NCBI RefSeq assembly: GCF_900107745.1
Contig: NZ_FNRO01000022.1
Location: 26,614 to 90,613 of the forward strand
From: Variovorax sp. YR216
GTDB taxonomy: Bacteria; Pseudomonadota; Gammaproteobacteria; Burkholderiales; Burkholderiaceae_C
DNA length: 64,000 nucleotides
Reading direction: 5' to 3'
Numbering within the stretch: the stretch's first letter is position 1; each line of letters begins with the position of its first letter. A model generated the notes under the pieces. It was given only the letters and a program-made list of their open reading frames with translations. It was not told where the DNA came from and did no database searches. The position numbers and the translations under genes are program-made. Shown one piece after another: positions 57,703 through 64,000 of this stretch.

Positions 57703-57719
57703 GATCACCTTTGGTGATC
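57703..57719. promoter_or_regulatory. Putative LysR operator, GATCACC-TTT-GGTGATC
   Basis: A perfect 7-bp inverted repeat with a 3-base centre lies in the 97-base gap between the HisC-like and LysR starts. A close copy, GCGATTCCC-TTT-GGTGATC, occurs at 59723-59741 before a Bug gene. Sharing by two promoters suggests one regulator. Confidence 0.55.
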
Positions 57720-57746
57720 AGGCACCAACACACCTACCATTGCGTC

Positions 57747-58685
57747 ATGCGACTGCAGCAACTTCGAGATCTTCTGGCCGTGGTGTCCCACGGCGGCTAC
57801 CGAGCCGCAGCGCGCGCGCTCGACGTTTCGCAGGCAGGGCTGACCAAGAGCCTCGCGAAACTGGAGGAGGAGCACGACATCGTGCTGATCGAGCGCACCT
57901 CGCAAGGCATTGCGCTGACTGCGGCGGGCGAGGAGTTCGTCTCCTACGCCCGCGCCGTGCTCCAGGAAGCGGATCGGGCCGAGGCGTGGCTCAACCGCGC
58001 GCGGCGGCCGGCGCCCAAGCAGGTCAAGGTGGGTGCTTCCGTCGAGCCGTCGCTCAGGCTCGTGCCTTCGGTGCTGAAGGATTTCCGCAATGCGTACCCG
58101 AAGACGACGATCCACCTGACGCAGCGCTCGTCGAACGAGCTTGTGGCAGCCGTGCTCGACAACCGGCTGGATTTCGCGGTGATGAGGCTCCCGCAGGACA
58201 TGGTGTCGGATGACCTGAATGTCCAGCCGCTTTACTCGACCAGCGCGGCCATCATGGCGCGTCGCGGGCATCCCTTGAGCGGCGCGACGAGCGTCAGCGA
58301 ACTGGTGGATTCGCACTGGATCGTCGTGGGCGATCCATCGCGGCCCGGGCATCAGGACGAGAGCATCCAGGAACTCTTCCTGCAGCATCGGCTGGGCCGG
58401 CCCCGATTCGCCGCGGTCTCCGATTCCGTGTTCGGCGCGATTTCGATGCTGCTCGAATCAGACTGCGTCGCACGCTTGCCCGCGCAGTTGCTGCGGCATC
58501 CGCTCACGGTGGGCAACCTGATCGAGATCGCGGTGCGCGAGCAGGCAGATCTCGCGTACCAGGTCGGCATCGTGTCGAAGGCCGCCCGTCGGCTCAGCCC
58601 GGAAGCCGCGCAGCTCGTCGCGATGCTGCGTTCCTACGCTCGCCTGACGGGTGTCCTCAATCTGGATGGTGTCAGTCGGGCTTGA
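57747..58685 (+). CDS. LysR-type regulator
   Basis: 312 residues from the ATG at 57747. Winged helix (LRDLLAVVSHGGYRAAARAL, DVSQAGLTKSLAKLEEEHDI, LIERTSQGIALTAAGEEFVS) and ligand domain (VGASVEPSLRLVPSVLKDFR, LVAAVLDNRLDFAVMRLPQD, SDSVFGAISMLLESDCVARL) are clear. It is divergent from the HisC-like gene. Its end overlaps the end of the convergent Bug gene by 14 bases, an unusually long tail-to-tail overlap. A palindrome near its start recurs before that Bug gene, so it likely controls both. Confidence 0.9.
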   Translation: MRLQQLRDLLAVVSHGGYRAAARALDVSQAGLTKSLAKLEEEHDIVLIERTSQGIALTAAGEEFVSYARAVLQEADRAEAWLNRARRPAPKQVKVGASVEPSLRLVPSVLKDFRNAYPKTTIHLTQRSSNELVAAVLDNRLDFAVMRLPQDMVSDDLNVQPLYSTSAAIMARRGHPLSGATSVSELVDSHWIVVGDPSRPGHQDESIQELFLQHRLGRPRFAAVSDSVFGAISMLLESDCVARLPAQLLRHPLTVGNLIEIAVREQADLAYQVGIVSKAARRLSPEAAQLVAMLRSYARLTGVLNLDGVSRA

Positions 58686-59646
58686 AGCCCGAGTCCCTCA
58701 CCACAGGCGCCCACTGCTGAAGCTCAGCGGCCTGCAGGCGGGTGAAGTCGGCCGAGTTGAGGTAGGCGGTCTGAAGAACCAGCTTGTTCAGCTTTTCCTT
58801 CACCTCGGGGTTGGCAATGGCCTTCGCCATCGCCTGGTCGATCTGGTCGACCACGGCGGCAGGCGTCTTCGCAGGCAGGAATGCGCCGAACCAGCCTTCG
58901 ACCGGTGCCATCTTGATGCCCTGCTCGGCAAGCGTCGGAATATCAGGTGCCAGCGAATAGCGCTTGTCGCTGAAGATCCCGACCACGCGGATCTTGCCGC
59001 CGCGCTGGTGTTCGATCTGGTCGACGAGTGCGTCGATCGCCACCGGCAGATGGCCGCCGATCAGATCGGTGACCAGAGGTGCACCGCCCTTGTAAGCGAT
59101 GTGAGTCCACTCGATGCCCGTCGTCTTGCCGAATTCCAGCCCGGCGAAGTGCGCGAGGCCGCCGGCGCCCGAGGTCCCGTAGTTCGCGTCCTTCGAGCCC
59201 TTCATCCCTGCGACGAGTTCGGGCACTGTCTTGAACTTGCTCGTGGCAGGCACTGCGAGGCCCATCGGAAAGCTCGCGAGGCGCGACAAGGGAATGAAGT
59301 CTTCCGTCACCTTGTAGTCGAGTTGCCCCGCATACACGAGCGACTGGATGGTGGTCAGCGCATTGGGCGCGATGAGGATCACGCTGCCGTCGGCGGGCGA
59401 GCGCTTGAGTTGCGAGGCGGCGATGCGTCCGCCGGCGCCCGGCCTGTTGTCGACGACCACGGTGGTCTTGAGCTGTTCCTGCATTGGCTGTGCGATCAGT
59501 CGCGCCAGCGTGTCGGCGCTCCCGCCCGGCGGGTATGGAACGACGAGCTTGATCACCGGCGGAAGCGTCTGGGCATGCGACGCGCCAGCCAGGGCGACGA
59601 GGGACAGACCACAAGCAAGCAGAGTGCGCCGAGCGAAGTTGGACAT
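58672..59646 (-). CDS. Bug/TctC-family receptor
   Basis: 324 residues from the ATG at 59646. Leader RRTLLACGLSLVALAGASHA, then IKLVVPYPPGGSADTLARLI, LKTTVVVDNRPGAGGRIAAS, LIAPNALTTIQSLVYAGQLD, YGTSGAGGLAHFAGLEFGK, IAYKGGAPLVTDLIGGHLPV and TLAEQGIKMAPVEGWFGAFL. It ends inside the last codons of the convergent LysR gene. A near-copy of the LysR operator lies 77 bases upstream of its start, so regulation by that LysR is likely. Confidence 0.92.
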   Translation of the reverse strand: MSNFARRTLLACGLSLVALAGASHAQTLPPVIKLVVPYPPGGSADTLARLIAQPMQEQLKTTVVVDNRPGAGGRIAASQLKRSPADGSVILIAPNALTTIQSLVYAGQLDYKVTEDFIPLSRLASFPMGLAVPATSKFKTVPELVAGMKGSKDANYGTSGAGGLAHFAGLEFGKTTGIEWTHIAYKGGAPLVTDLIGGHLPVAIDALVDQIEHQRGGKIRVVGIFSDKRYSLAPDIPTLAEQGIKMAPVEGWFGAFLPAKTPAAVVDQIDQAMAKAIANPEVKEKLNKLVLQTAYLNSADFTRLQAAELQQWAPVVRDSGFKPD

Positions 59647-59722
59647 GAGAAATTTCTGTGAGTTGAACCAACGCGATGCTGTCGGCAAGCGGCGCAATCG
59701 CCTAGCCGATATCTCGAATCGC

Positions 59723-59741
59723 GATTCCCTTTGGTGATCGG
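59723..59741. promoter_or_regulatory. Second putative LysR operator
   Basis: GCGATTCCCTTTGGTGATC matches the 57701-57719 site at all but two or three positions, in the same orientation. It stands between two Bug genes, upstream of the one starting at 59646. Confidence 0.5.
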
Positions 59742-59763
59742 ATTTGCGCTTCACTGGCATCGC

Positions 59764-60732
59764 CTACTTCTGCGGCTGCTTGGGCAGGCTCGCGATCACG
59801 GTCGCCCAGCGCTTGGACTCCGCGCTGATGAACGTCGCGAACGGCTTGGGGCCGAGGTAAGCCGGCTCCGCCGAGAGATTGAGGATCTGCGCCTGCACGT
59901 CGGGCTTCTCCAGCACGGTCTGGATGCCGTTGGCGAGCTTCTCGCTGACGTCGGCCTGCACGCCCTTCGGCGCGAACATCCCCATCCAGGCTGGCGCTGC
60001 GTAGCCGGGAACGGCGTCGGCAATGCTCGGGATGTCCGGTGCAAGCTTCGAACGGTTCAGTGTCGTGACGCCCAGTGCCTTCACGGTGCCCGCCTTCAGA
60101 TGCCCGGCGACGGAGGTGAGGTCCACCATGGCGACAGGCACCTGTCCGCCAATGACATCGGTCACCGCCGGCGCGCTGCCGCGGTAGGGAATCGCCGGCA
60201 ACCGGGTCTTCGTGGTGCTCGCGAGCAGTTCGGCGGAAAGGTGATGCGCGGTGTACTGGCCCGCGTTGCCCGTGGGCACTTCGGTCGTCTTCGCCGCCTT
60301 CAGCAATGACTGCAGGCTGTCGTAGCCCGAATTGGCGCCCGAGACGAGCACCAGTGGGATGTCGGCCAGCTTCGCCAGCGGCTGGAGCTGCTTGTCCGGA
60401 TTCAGCGGCGGTGCATCGGGCAGGTGAGGACCGATGGCGATCGCGCCCGTCGCACCCATGCCGATGGTGTAGCCGTCCGGCTTGGCGTTTGCCACCAGGA
60501 TGAGACCGGTCGCACCGCCGCCGCCGGGCCTGTTGTCGACGATGACCGTTTGGCCCAGCACCTGCCCGAGCTCGCGTGCCACGACCCGCGCGATGCCGTC
60601 GGCCGATCCGCCGGCCGCGAAGGGCGCGATGATCGTGACCGGCCTGGAAGGGAAGGCCTGCGCATGCGCGCCGAGGGCCGTTGTGGCCAGGCCGATCGCA
60701 CACAGGAGTTTTCGGGCAAGGGAAGGGGGCAC
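59764..60732 (-). CDS. Bug/TctC-family receptor
   Basis: 322 residues starting at GTG 60732, with GGAGACAACC before it on the coding strand; the open frame further upstream has no homology. Leader SLARKLLCAIGLATTALGAH, then VTIIAPFAAGGSADGIARVV, LGQTVIVDNRPGGGGATGLI, GMGATGAIAIGPHLPDAPPL, GNAGQYTAHHLSAELLAST, IPYRGSAPAVTDVIGGQVPV and GYAAPAWMGMFA. It is 37 bases after the class II aldolase gene and in line with the hpa-type genes, so it may be the receptor for the aromatic acid that pathway uses. Confidence 0.92.
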   Translation of the reverse strand: MPPSLARKLLCAIGLATTALGAHAQAFPSRPVTIIAPFAAGGSADGIARVVARELGQVLGQTVIVDNRPGGGGATGLILVANAKPDGYTIGMGATGAIAIGPHLPDAPPLNPDKQLQPLAKLADIPLVLVSGANSGYDSLQSLLKAAKTTEVPTGNAGQYTAHHLSAELLASTTKTRLPAIPYRGSAPAVTDVIGGQVPVAMVDLTSVAGHLKAGTVKALGVTTLNRSKLAPDIPSIADAVPGYAAPAWMGMFAPKGVQADVSEKLANGIQTVLEKPDVQAQILNLSAEPAYLGPKPFATFISAESKRWATVIASLPKQPQK

Positions 60733-60769
60733 GGTTGTCTCCGTTGATTTTTGGAAGTGGGTCGAGCGG

Positions 60770-61489
60770 TCAGAACGTGATGCCGGCGCGCCTGAGCATC
60801 GTGTCGAAGATGACGCGGTGGACGTCGCCTTTGCCTGCGACGCGGGTCTCGGGCACGGTGCGCAGGATCGATTCCGGGATGGCGCGGTTCGGCCCGCTGC
60901 CGGCATCGGATGCCAACTGGATCTCGCAGGCGCGCTGCAGGACCCACAGCCGGTTGAAGGTGGTCGGGATGTCCGGGCCAACCACCAGCAGGCCGTGGTT
61001 GCGCAGGATCAGGTGGTTGCGCTTGCCCAGCGACTTCACGAGGCGGGGTTGCTCATCGAGATTGGTCGTCACGCCTTCGTAGTCGTGGTAGGCGACATCG
61101 TCGTACAGCATGGCGCTGTAGAAGTTGTCGTGTCGCAGCCCCGATTCCTTGGAAGCGACCGCGCAGCCCGCCGTGGTGTGCACATGCATGATGCAGTGCG
61201 CATCGTCGCGCGCCGCGTGGATAGCGCTGTGGATGACGAAGCCCGCGCGATTCACCTGGCCGGTGCTTCCTCCGCGCGGCGCGCCGTCGATGTCGATGCG
61301 CACGAGGTTGTCGGGCGTGACTTCGGCATAGTGCAGGCCGAAGGGATTGATCAGGTACTCGGGCTTCTCGCCTTCCGGCGTGGGCACGCGCACCGTGATG
61401 TGGTTGAAGATCAATTCCGTCCAGCCGAGCCAGTCGAACAACCGGTAGCAGGCGGCGAGGTCTTTGCGGATCTTTGCTTCTGGTTCCAT
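60770..61489 (-). CDS. Class II aldolase/adducin family protein
   Basis: 239 residues of the AraD/FucA fold (PF00596). LIFNHITVRVP near the start, the zinc-binding IMHVHTTAG (HxH), and RNHGLLVVGPDIPTTFNRL with the third His are visible. Family members cleave sugar phosphates or hydroxy-oxo acids, or act as dehydrogenases/decarboxylases in some catabolic clusters. The homoprotocatechuate pathway normally ends with HpaI, a different (HpcH) fold, so this gene may replace HpaI or do something else. It is in the same operon as the GabD-like and HpaH-like genes. Confidence 0.87.
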   Translation of the reverse strand: MEPEAKIRKDLAACYRLFDWLGWTELIFNHITVRVPTPEGEKPEYLINPFGLHYAEVTPDNLVRIDIDGAPRGGSTGQVNRAGFVIHSAIHAARDDAHCIMHVHTTAGCAVASKESGLRHDNFYSAMLYDDVAYHDYEGVTTNLDEQPRLVKSLGKRNHLILRNHGLLVVGPDIPTTFNRLWVLQRACEIQLASDAGSGPNRAIPESILRTVPETRVAGKGDVHRVIFDTMLRRAGITF

Positions 61490-61507
61490 CGTGATCTTTC
61501 GTGGTGA

Positions 61508-62968
61508 CTACGGCTTGAGTCCGCCGAGGCAGACGTACTTGGTGTCCATGTATTCGTCGAGCCCGTACTTCGAGCCCTCGCGACCCATGCCCGATTGCTT
61601 CACGCCGCCGAAGGGCGCCACGGCGGTGCTGATCAGGCCGGTGTTCACGCCGACCATGCCGGCCTCGATCGCATCCGCCACACGCCAGACGCGCGCGAGG
61701 TCGCGCGAGAAGAAATACGAAGCGAGGCCGAACTCGCTGCTGTTGGCGATCGCGATTGCATCTTCTTCCGTCTCGAAGCGGACCAGCGGCGCGACCGGGC
61801 CGAAGATTTCCTCGTTGACGACGCGGGCGCCTGGGGGCACGTTCGTGAGCACCGTCGGTTCGTAGAAGGTGCCGCCGAGCGCATGGCGCCGTCCGCCGAT
61901 CGCCACCTTGGCGCCCGACTGCACTGCGTCTGCCACGAGTTCTTCCACCTTCGCAAGCGATGGTGGATCGATGAGCGGCCCCTGTTGCACGCCGGCTTCG
62001 ACGCCATTGCCGACGCGAAGCCTGGAGACAGCGGCGGCGAGCATGTCCGCGAAGCGGTCATAGATGCCCGATTGCACGAGGAAGCGGTTCGCGCACACGC
62101 AGGTCTGGCCGCTGTTGCGGTACTTGGAGGCGATCGCGCCTTCGACCGCCGCTTCGAGGTCCGCGTCGTCGAAGACGATGAAAGGCGCGTTGCCGCCGAG
62201 TTCGAGCGACAGGCGCTTGAGCGTCGGTGCGCATTGCGCAGCCAGCGTGCGGCCGACTTCGGTGGAGCCGGTGAAGCTGAGCTTGCGAACGAGCGGGCTG
62301 CTCGACAGCGCGCCACCGATCTCGCCTGCGCTGCCCGTCACGACGCTCAGCACGCCTGCCGGCACGCCGGCCCGCGAGGCCAGTTCTGCCAGCGCGAGCG
62401 CTGACAGCGGCGTCTGCGAAGCGGGCTTGACGATGATCGTGCAGCCCGCCGCGAGGGCCGGTGCAACCTTTCGCGTGATCATCGCGGCCGGGAAGTTCCA
62501 CGGCGTGACGGCAGCGCACACGCCAACGGGTTCCTTCCTGACCACGATGTCGCGGTCCGACCAGGGCGACGGAATCAGGTCGCCGTAGCTGCGGCGGGCT
62601 TCCTCCGCGAACCACTCGACGTAGGCGGCGGCGTAGGCGATCTCTCCCTTGGCTTCTGCAAGTGGCTTGCCCTGTTCGAGCGTCATGATGAGCGCGAGGT
62701 CGTCCTGGTGCTCGTTCATCAGGTCGAACCAGCGGCGCAGGATGCGCGCGCGGTGCTCGGCCGTCGTCGCGCGCCAGGGCTTGAAGGCGCGGTCGGCGGC
62801 CTCGATGGCGCGCTGGGTTTCGGCTGCGCCCGCCTTGGGCACCGTGCCGACTTCATCGCCGGTGGCCGGGTTGCGCACGCTGATGGTGAGGCCGCTGTAT
62901 GCGTTGCACCACTCGCCGTCGATATACATCGCGGAGCGCAGGAGGGAAGGGTCCTTGAGTTGAATCAT
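61508..62968 (-). CDS. NAD(P)-dependent aldehyde dehydrogenase, succinate-semialdehyde type
   Basis: 486 residues. The catalytic Cys290 (RNSGQTCVCANRF) and Glu256 (RLSLELGGNAPFIVFDDADL) are in place, with TPWNFPAAMITRKVAPALAA, SFTGSTEVGR and EEIFGPVAPLVRF. The N-terminus and the GMGREGSKYGLDEYMDTKY end resemble GabD. In homoprotocatechuate degradation the aldolase releases succinate semialdehyde, so a GabD-type enzyme after HpaH is in place. HpaE-type activity on the ring-cleavage semialdehyde is the alternative, but HpaE-specific phrases are absent. Confidence 0.9.
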   Translation of the reverse strand: MIQLKDPSLLRSAMYIDGEWCNAYSGLTISVRNPATGDEVGTVPKAGAAETQRAIEAADRAFKPWRATTAEHRARILRRWFDLMNEHQDDLALIMTLEQGKPLAEAKGEIAYAAAYVEWFAEEARRSYGDLIPSPWSDRDIVVRKEPVGVCAAVTPWNFPAAMITRKVAPALAAGCTIIVKPASQTPLSALALAELASRAGVPAGVLSVVTGSAGEIGGALSSSPLVRKLSFTGSTEVGRTLAAQCAPTLKRLSLELGGNAPFIVFDDADLEAAVEGAIASKYRNSGQTCVCANRFLVQSGIYDRFADMLAAAVSRLRVGNGVEAGVQQGPLIDPPSLAKVEELVADAVQSGAKVAIGGRRHALGGTFYEPTVLTNVPPGARVVNEEIFGPVAPLVRFETEEDAIAIANSSEFGLASYFFSRDLARVWRVADAIEAGMVGVNTGLISTAVAPFGGVKQSGMGREGSKYGLDEYMDTKYVCLGGLKP

Positions 62969-62980
62969 CGATAGGGTTCC

Positions 62981-63784
62981 TCAGACAAAGCGAAACTGGA
63001 AGCGGCCGAGTTGCCCGTAGTCCGCGTCGAACACGTCGCCTTTCTTCGCCGCCACCGGACGGGTGAACGAGCCGGCGAGCACGATCTCGCCGGCCTCCAG
63101 GCATTCACCCCACGGGGCGAGCTTCATCGCGAGCCATGCAACGCCAACGGCGGGATCGCCCTGTACGCCGGCTGCGAGGCCGGTCTCCTCGACCGCGCCG
63201 TTCTGCCGGAGGATCGCGCCGCACCAGGGCAGGTCGAGCTCGCGCGGATGCATCCTGCGACCGCCAAGGACGATGCCGGCGTTGGCCGCGTTGTCGCTGA
63301 TGGTGTCGAAGACCTTTCGCATCACCTTCGTGTGGCGGTCGAACTGCTCGATGCGCGAGTCGATGATCTCGATGGCCGGCGTGACGTACTCGGTTGCGTC
63401 GATCACATCCTGCGTCGAGATCTGCGCTCCCTCCAGCTTCCTCTTGAGCACGAAGGCGAGCTCGACCTCGACACGGGGCGCGATGAAGCGCGAAACGGGA
63501 ATGTCGCCCGGCTCGAACAGCATGTCGTCGAGCAGCGTGCCGTAGTCGGGCTCGTCGATCTGGCTCGCCATCTGCATGGCGCGGGAGGTGAGTCCGATCT
63601 TGTGGCCGATGGTCTGGCGGCCCTCGGCCAGCTTCATCTGCGCCCAAGCGCGAGAGACGGCATAACCGTCCTCGATCGTCATGCCCGGGAAGCGCTTGGA
63701 GAAGTGCTCGATCTGCACCCGGCTCTTCTCGCTCTCGTGGAGTTCGCGCGCAAGCTGCGCGATCTGTTCTGTCGTGAAAGTCAT
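62981..63784 (-). CDS. hpaH: 2-oxohept-4-ene-1,7-dioate hydratase (HpaH-like)
   Basis: 267 residues of the FAH/hydratase fold: YAVSRAWAQMKLAEGRQTIG, HKIGLTSRAMQMASQIDEPD, YGTLLDDMLFEPGDIPVSRF, APRVEVELAFVLKRKLEGA (metal-binding E residues), and GGRRMHPRELDLPWCGAILR. Length and phrases match HpaH/HpcG, which hydrates 2-oxohept-4-ene-1,7-dioate in 4-hydroxyphenylacetate/homoprotocatechuate degradation. The gene lies 18 bases after the HpaD-type end, supporting the assignment. Confidence 0.9.
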   Translation of the reverse strand: MTFTTEQIAQLARELHESEKSRVQIEHFSKRFPGMTIEDGYAVSRAWAQMKLAEGRQTIGHKIGLTSRAMQMASQIDEPDYGTLLDDMLFEPGDIPVSRFIAPRVEVELAFVLKRKLEGAQISTQDVIDATEYVTPAIEIIDSRIEQFDRHTKVMRKVFDTISDNAANAGIVLGGRRMHPRELDLPWCGAILRQNGAVEETGLAAGVQGDPAVGVAWLAMKLAPWGECLEAGEIVLAGSFTRPVAAKKGDVFDADYGQLGRFQFRFV

Positions 63785-63802
63785 TGGATTCGCGGTGAAG
63801 CC

Positions 63803-64000
63803 TCAGAGACGTGAAACAGCCTGGAAGCCCTCGGCGCTGGACGCCTGGGCCTTCGGGATGGCGCGGCCATCCTGCGGCGTGACCGGGAAGATCGCGTTGA
63901 TCTGGCCGGTGCCCGAGGAGCCGAAGTAGGGCGTCACCACTTCCGCCTTGCCGTCGTAGGCCGACCAGCCCAGCGCGCCGAGGATCATCGCGGTGTCGTG
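63803..64000 (-). CDS. hpaD: 3,4-dihydroxyphenylacetate 2,3-dioxygenase (HpaD, LigB type), C-terminal end only
   Basis: The last 65 residues before a stop at 63803, running off the right edge. HDTAMILGALGWSAYDGKAE followed by FGSSGTGQINAIFPV closely follows the end of the LigB-type HpaD of enterobacteria (HDTVMLLGMLGW, YDGK, SSGTGQVNAVFP). HpaD opens the ring of homoprotocatechuate. It is upstream of hpaH in the operon. A 25-residue tail after FPV (TPQDGRAIPKAQASSAEGF) is longer than in E. coli. Confidence 0.8.
   Translation of the reverse strand, partial: HDTAMILGALGWSAYDGKAEVVTPYFGSSGTGQINAIFPVTPQDGRAIPKAQASSAEGFQAVSRL

Overview
The window is GC-rich DNA from a betaproteobacterium, most likely a soil or plant-associated member of the Burkholderiales (Comamonadaceae/Alcaligenaceae type). 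The evidence is gene content: seven intact Bug/TctC periplasmic receptors plus one fragment, many LysR/GntR-controlled catabolic units, Rieske oxygenases, class III extradiol dioxygenases and CoA-linked degradation genes. No rRNA, tRNA, CRISPR array or phage gene was seen. The genus assignment is inference.

Layout. 1-3.8 kb is a scarred border: the start of an AAA/DUF4143-type ATPase, a transposase remnant, a Tat-exported serine hydrolase, a deletion scar that fuses a headless Bug gene to a headless, frameshifted MarR gene, and an IS1182/transglutaminase fragment. 3.8-5.7 kb holds an ABC substrate-binding protein and a conserved hypothetical. 6.5-28.8 kb is a large divergent catabolic supercluster around a GntR/FCD gene. 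The left arm encodes RidA, a LigJ-like hydratase, two Rieske oxygenases, a VanB-type reductase, a Bug receptor, a crotonase and a 3-hydroxyacyl-CoA dehydrogenase. The right arm encodes an ADP-forming acyl-CoA synthetase, two acyl-CoA dehydrogenases, a Bug receptor, a thiolase with its DUF35 partner, a CoA-transferase, a LigB-type dioxygenase, three tandem RraA-like aldolases, a crotonase and an SDR. It combines an aromatic meta-cleavage route with a CoA side-chain route, and it is bracketed by copies of the same 25-bp insertion-sequence-end relic.

29.2-36 kb has an ArsR/SRPBCC pair followed by a gallate/tannin unit: LysR, gallate dioxygenase, an aromatic-acid MFS transporter and a tannase-like lipoprotein. 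The later gallate steps (oxalomesaconate hydratase, CHA aldolase) are not in this unit but have candidates in the supercluster. 36-43.5 kb has a FAH-type hydratase, a Bug receptor, a class V aminotransferase, a GntR regulator, a YdiJ-like FAD/FeS dehydrogenase and a DUF3237 protein. 43.5-45.2 kb is a homoserine dehydrogenase behind a threonine/isoleucine-type leader peptide and intrinsic terminator, i.e. a probable attenuator. 45.2-50.9 kb is a RidA / Bug / HyuA'-HyuB fusion / DadA-like operon with a divergent LysR. 51-60.7 kb is a set of small transport and metabolism units (GGCT, AroE-like, LivK-like, NMT1-like, LysR, Bug, HisC-like, LysR, two Bugs). 60.7-64 kb carries the end of a homoprotocatechuate-type meta pathway (HpaD end, HpaH, GabD-like, class II aldolase).

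The most interesting item is the 22-gene supercluster with its tandem RraA trio and a LigB-like enzyme that has Gln where a metal-ligand His is expected. After it come the threonine attenuator and the HyuA'-HyuB fusion.
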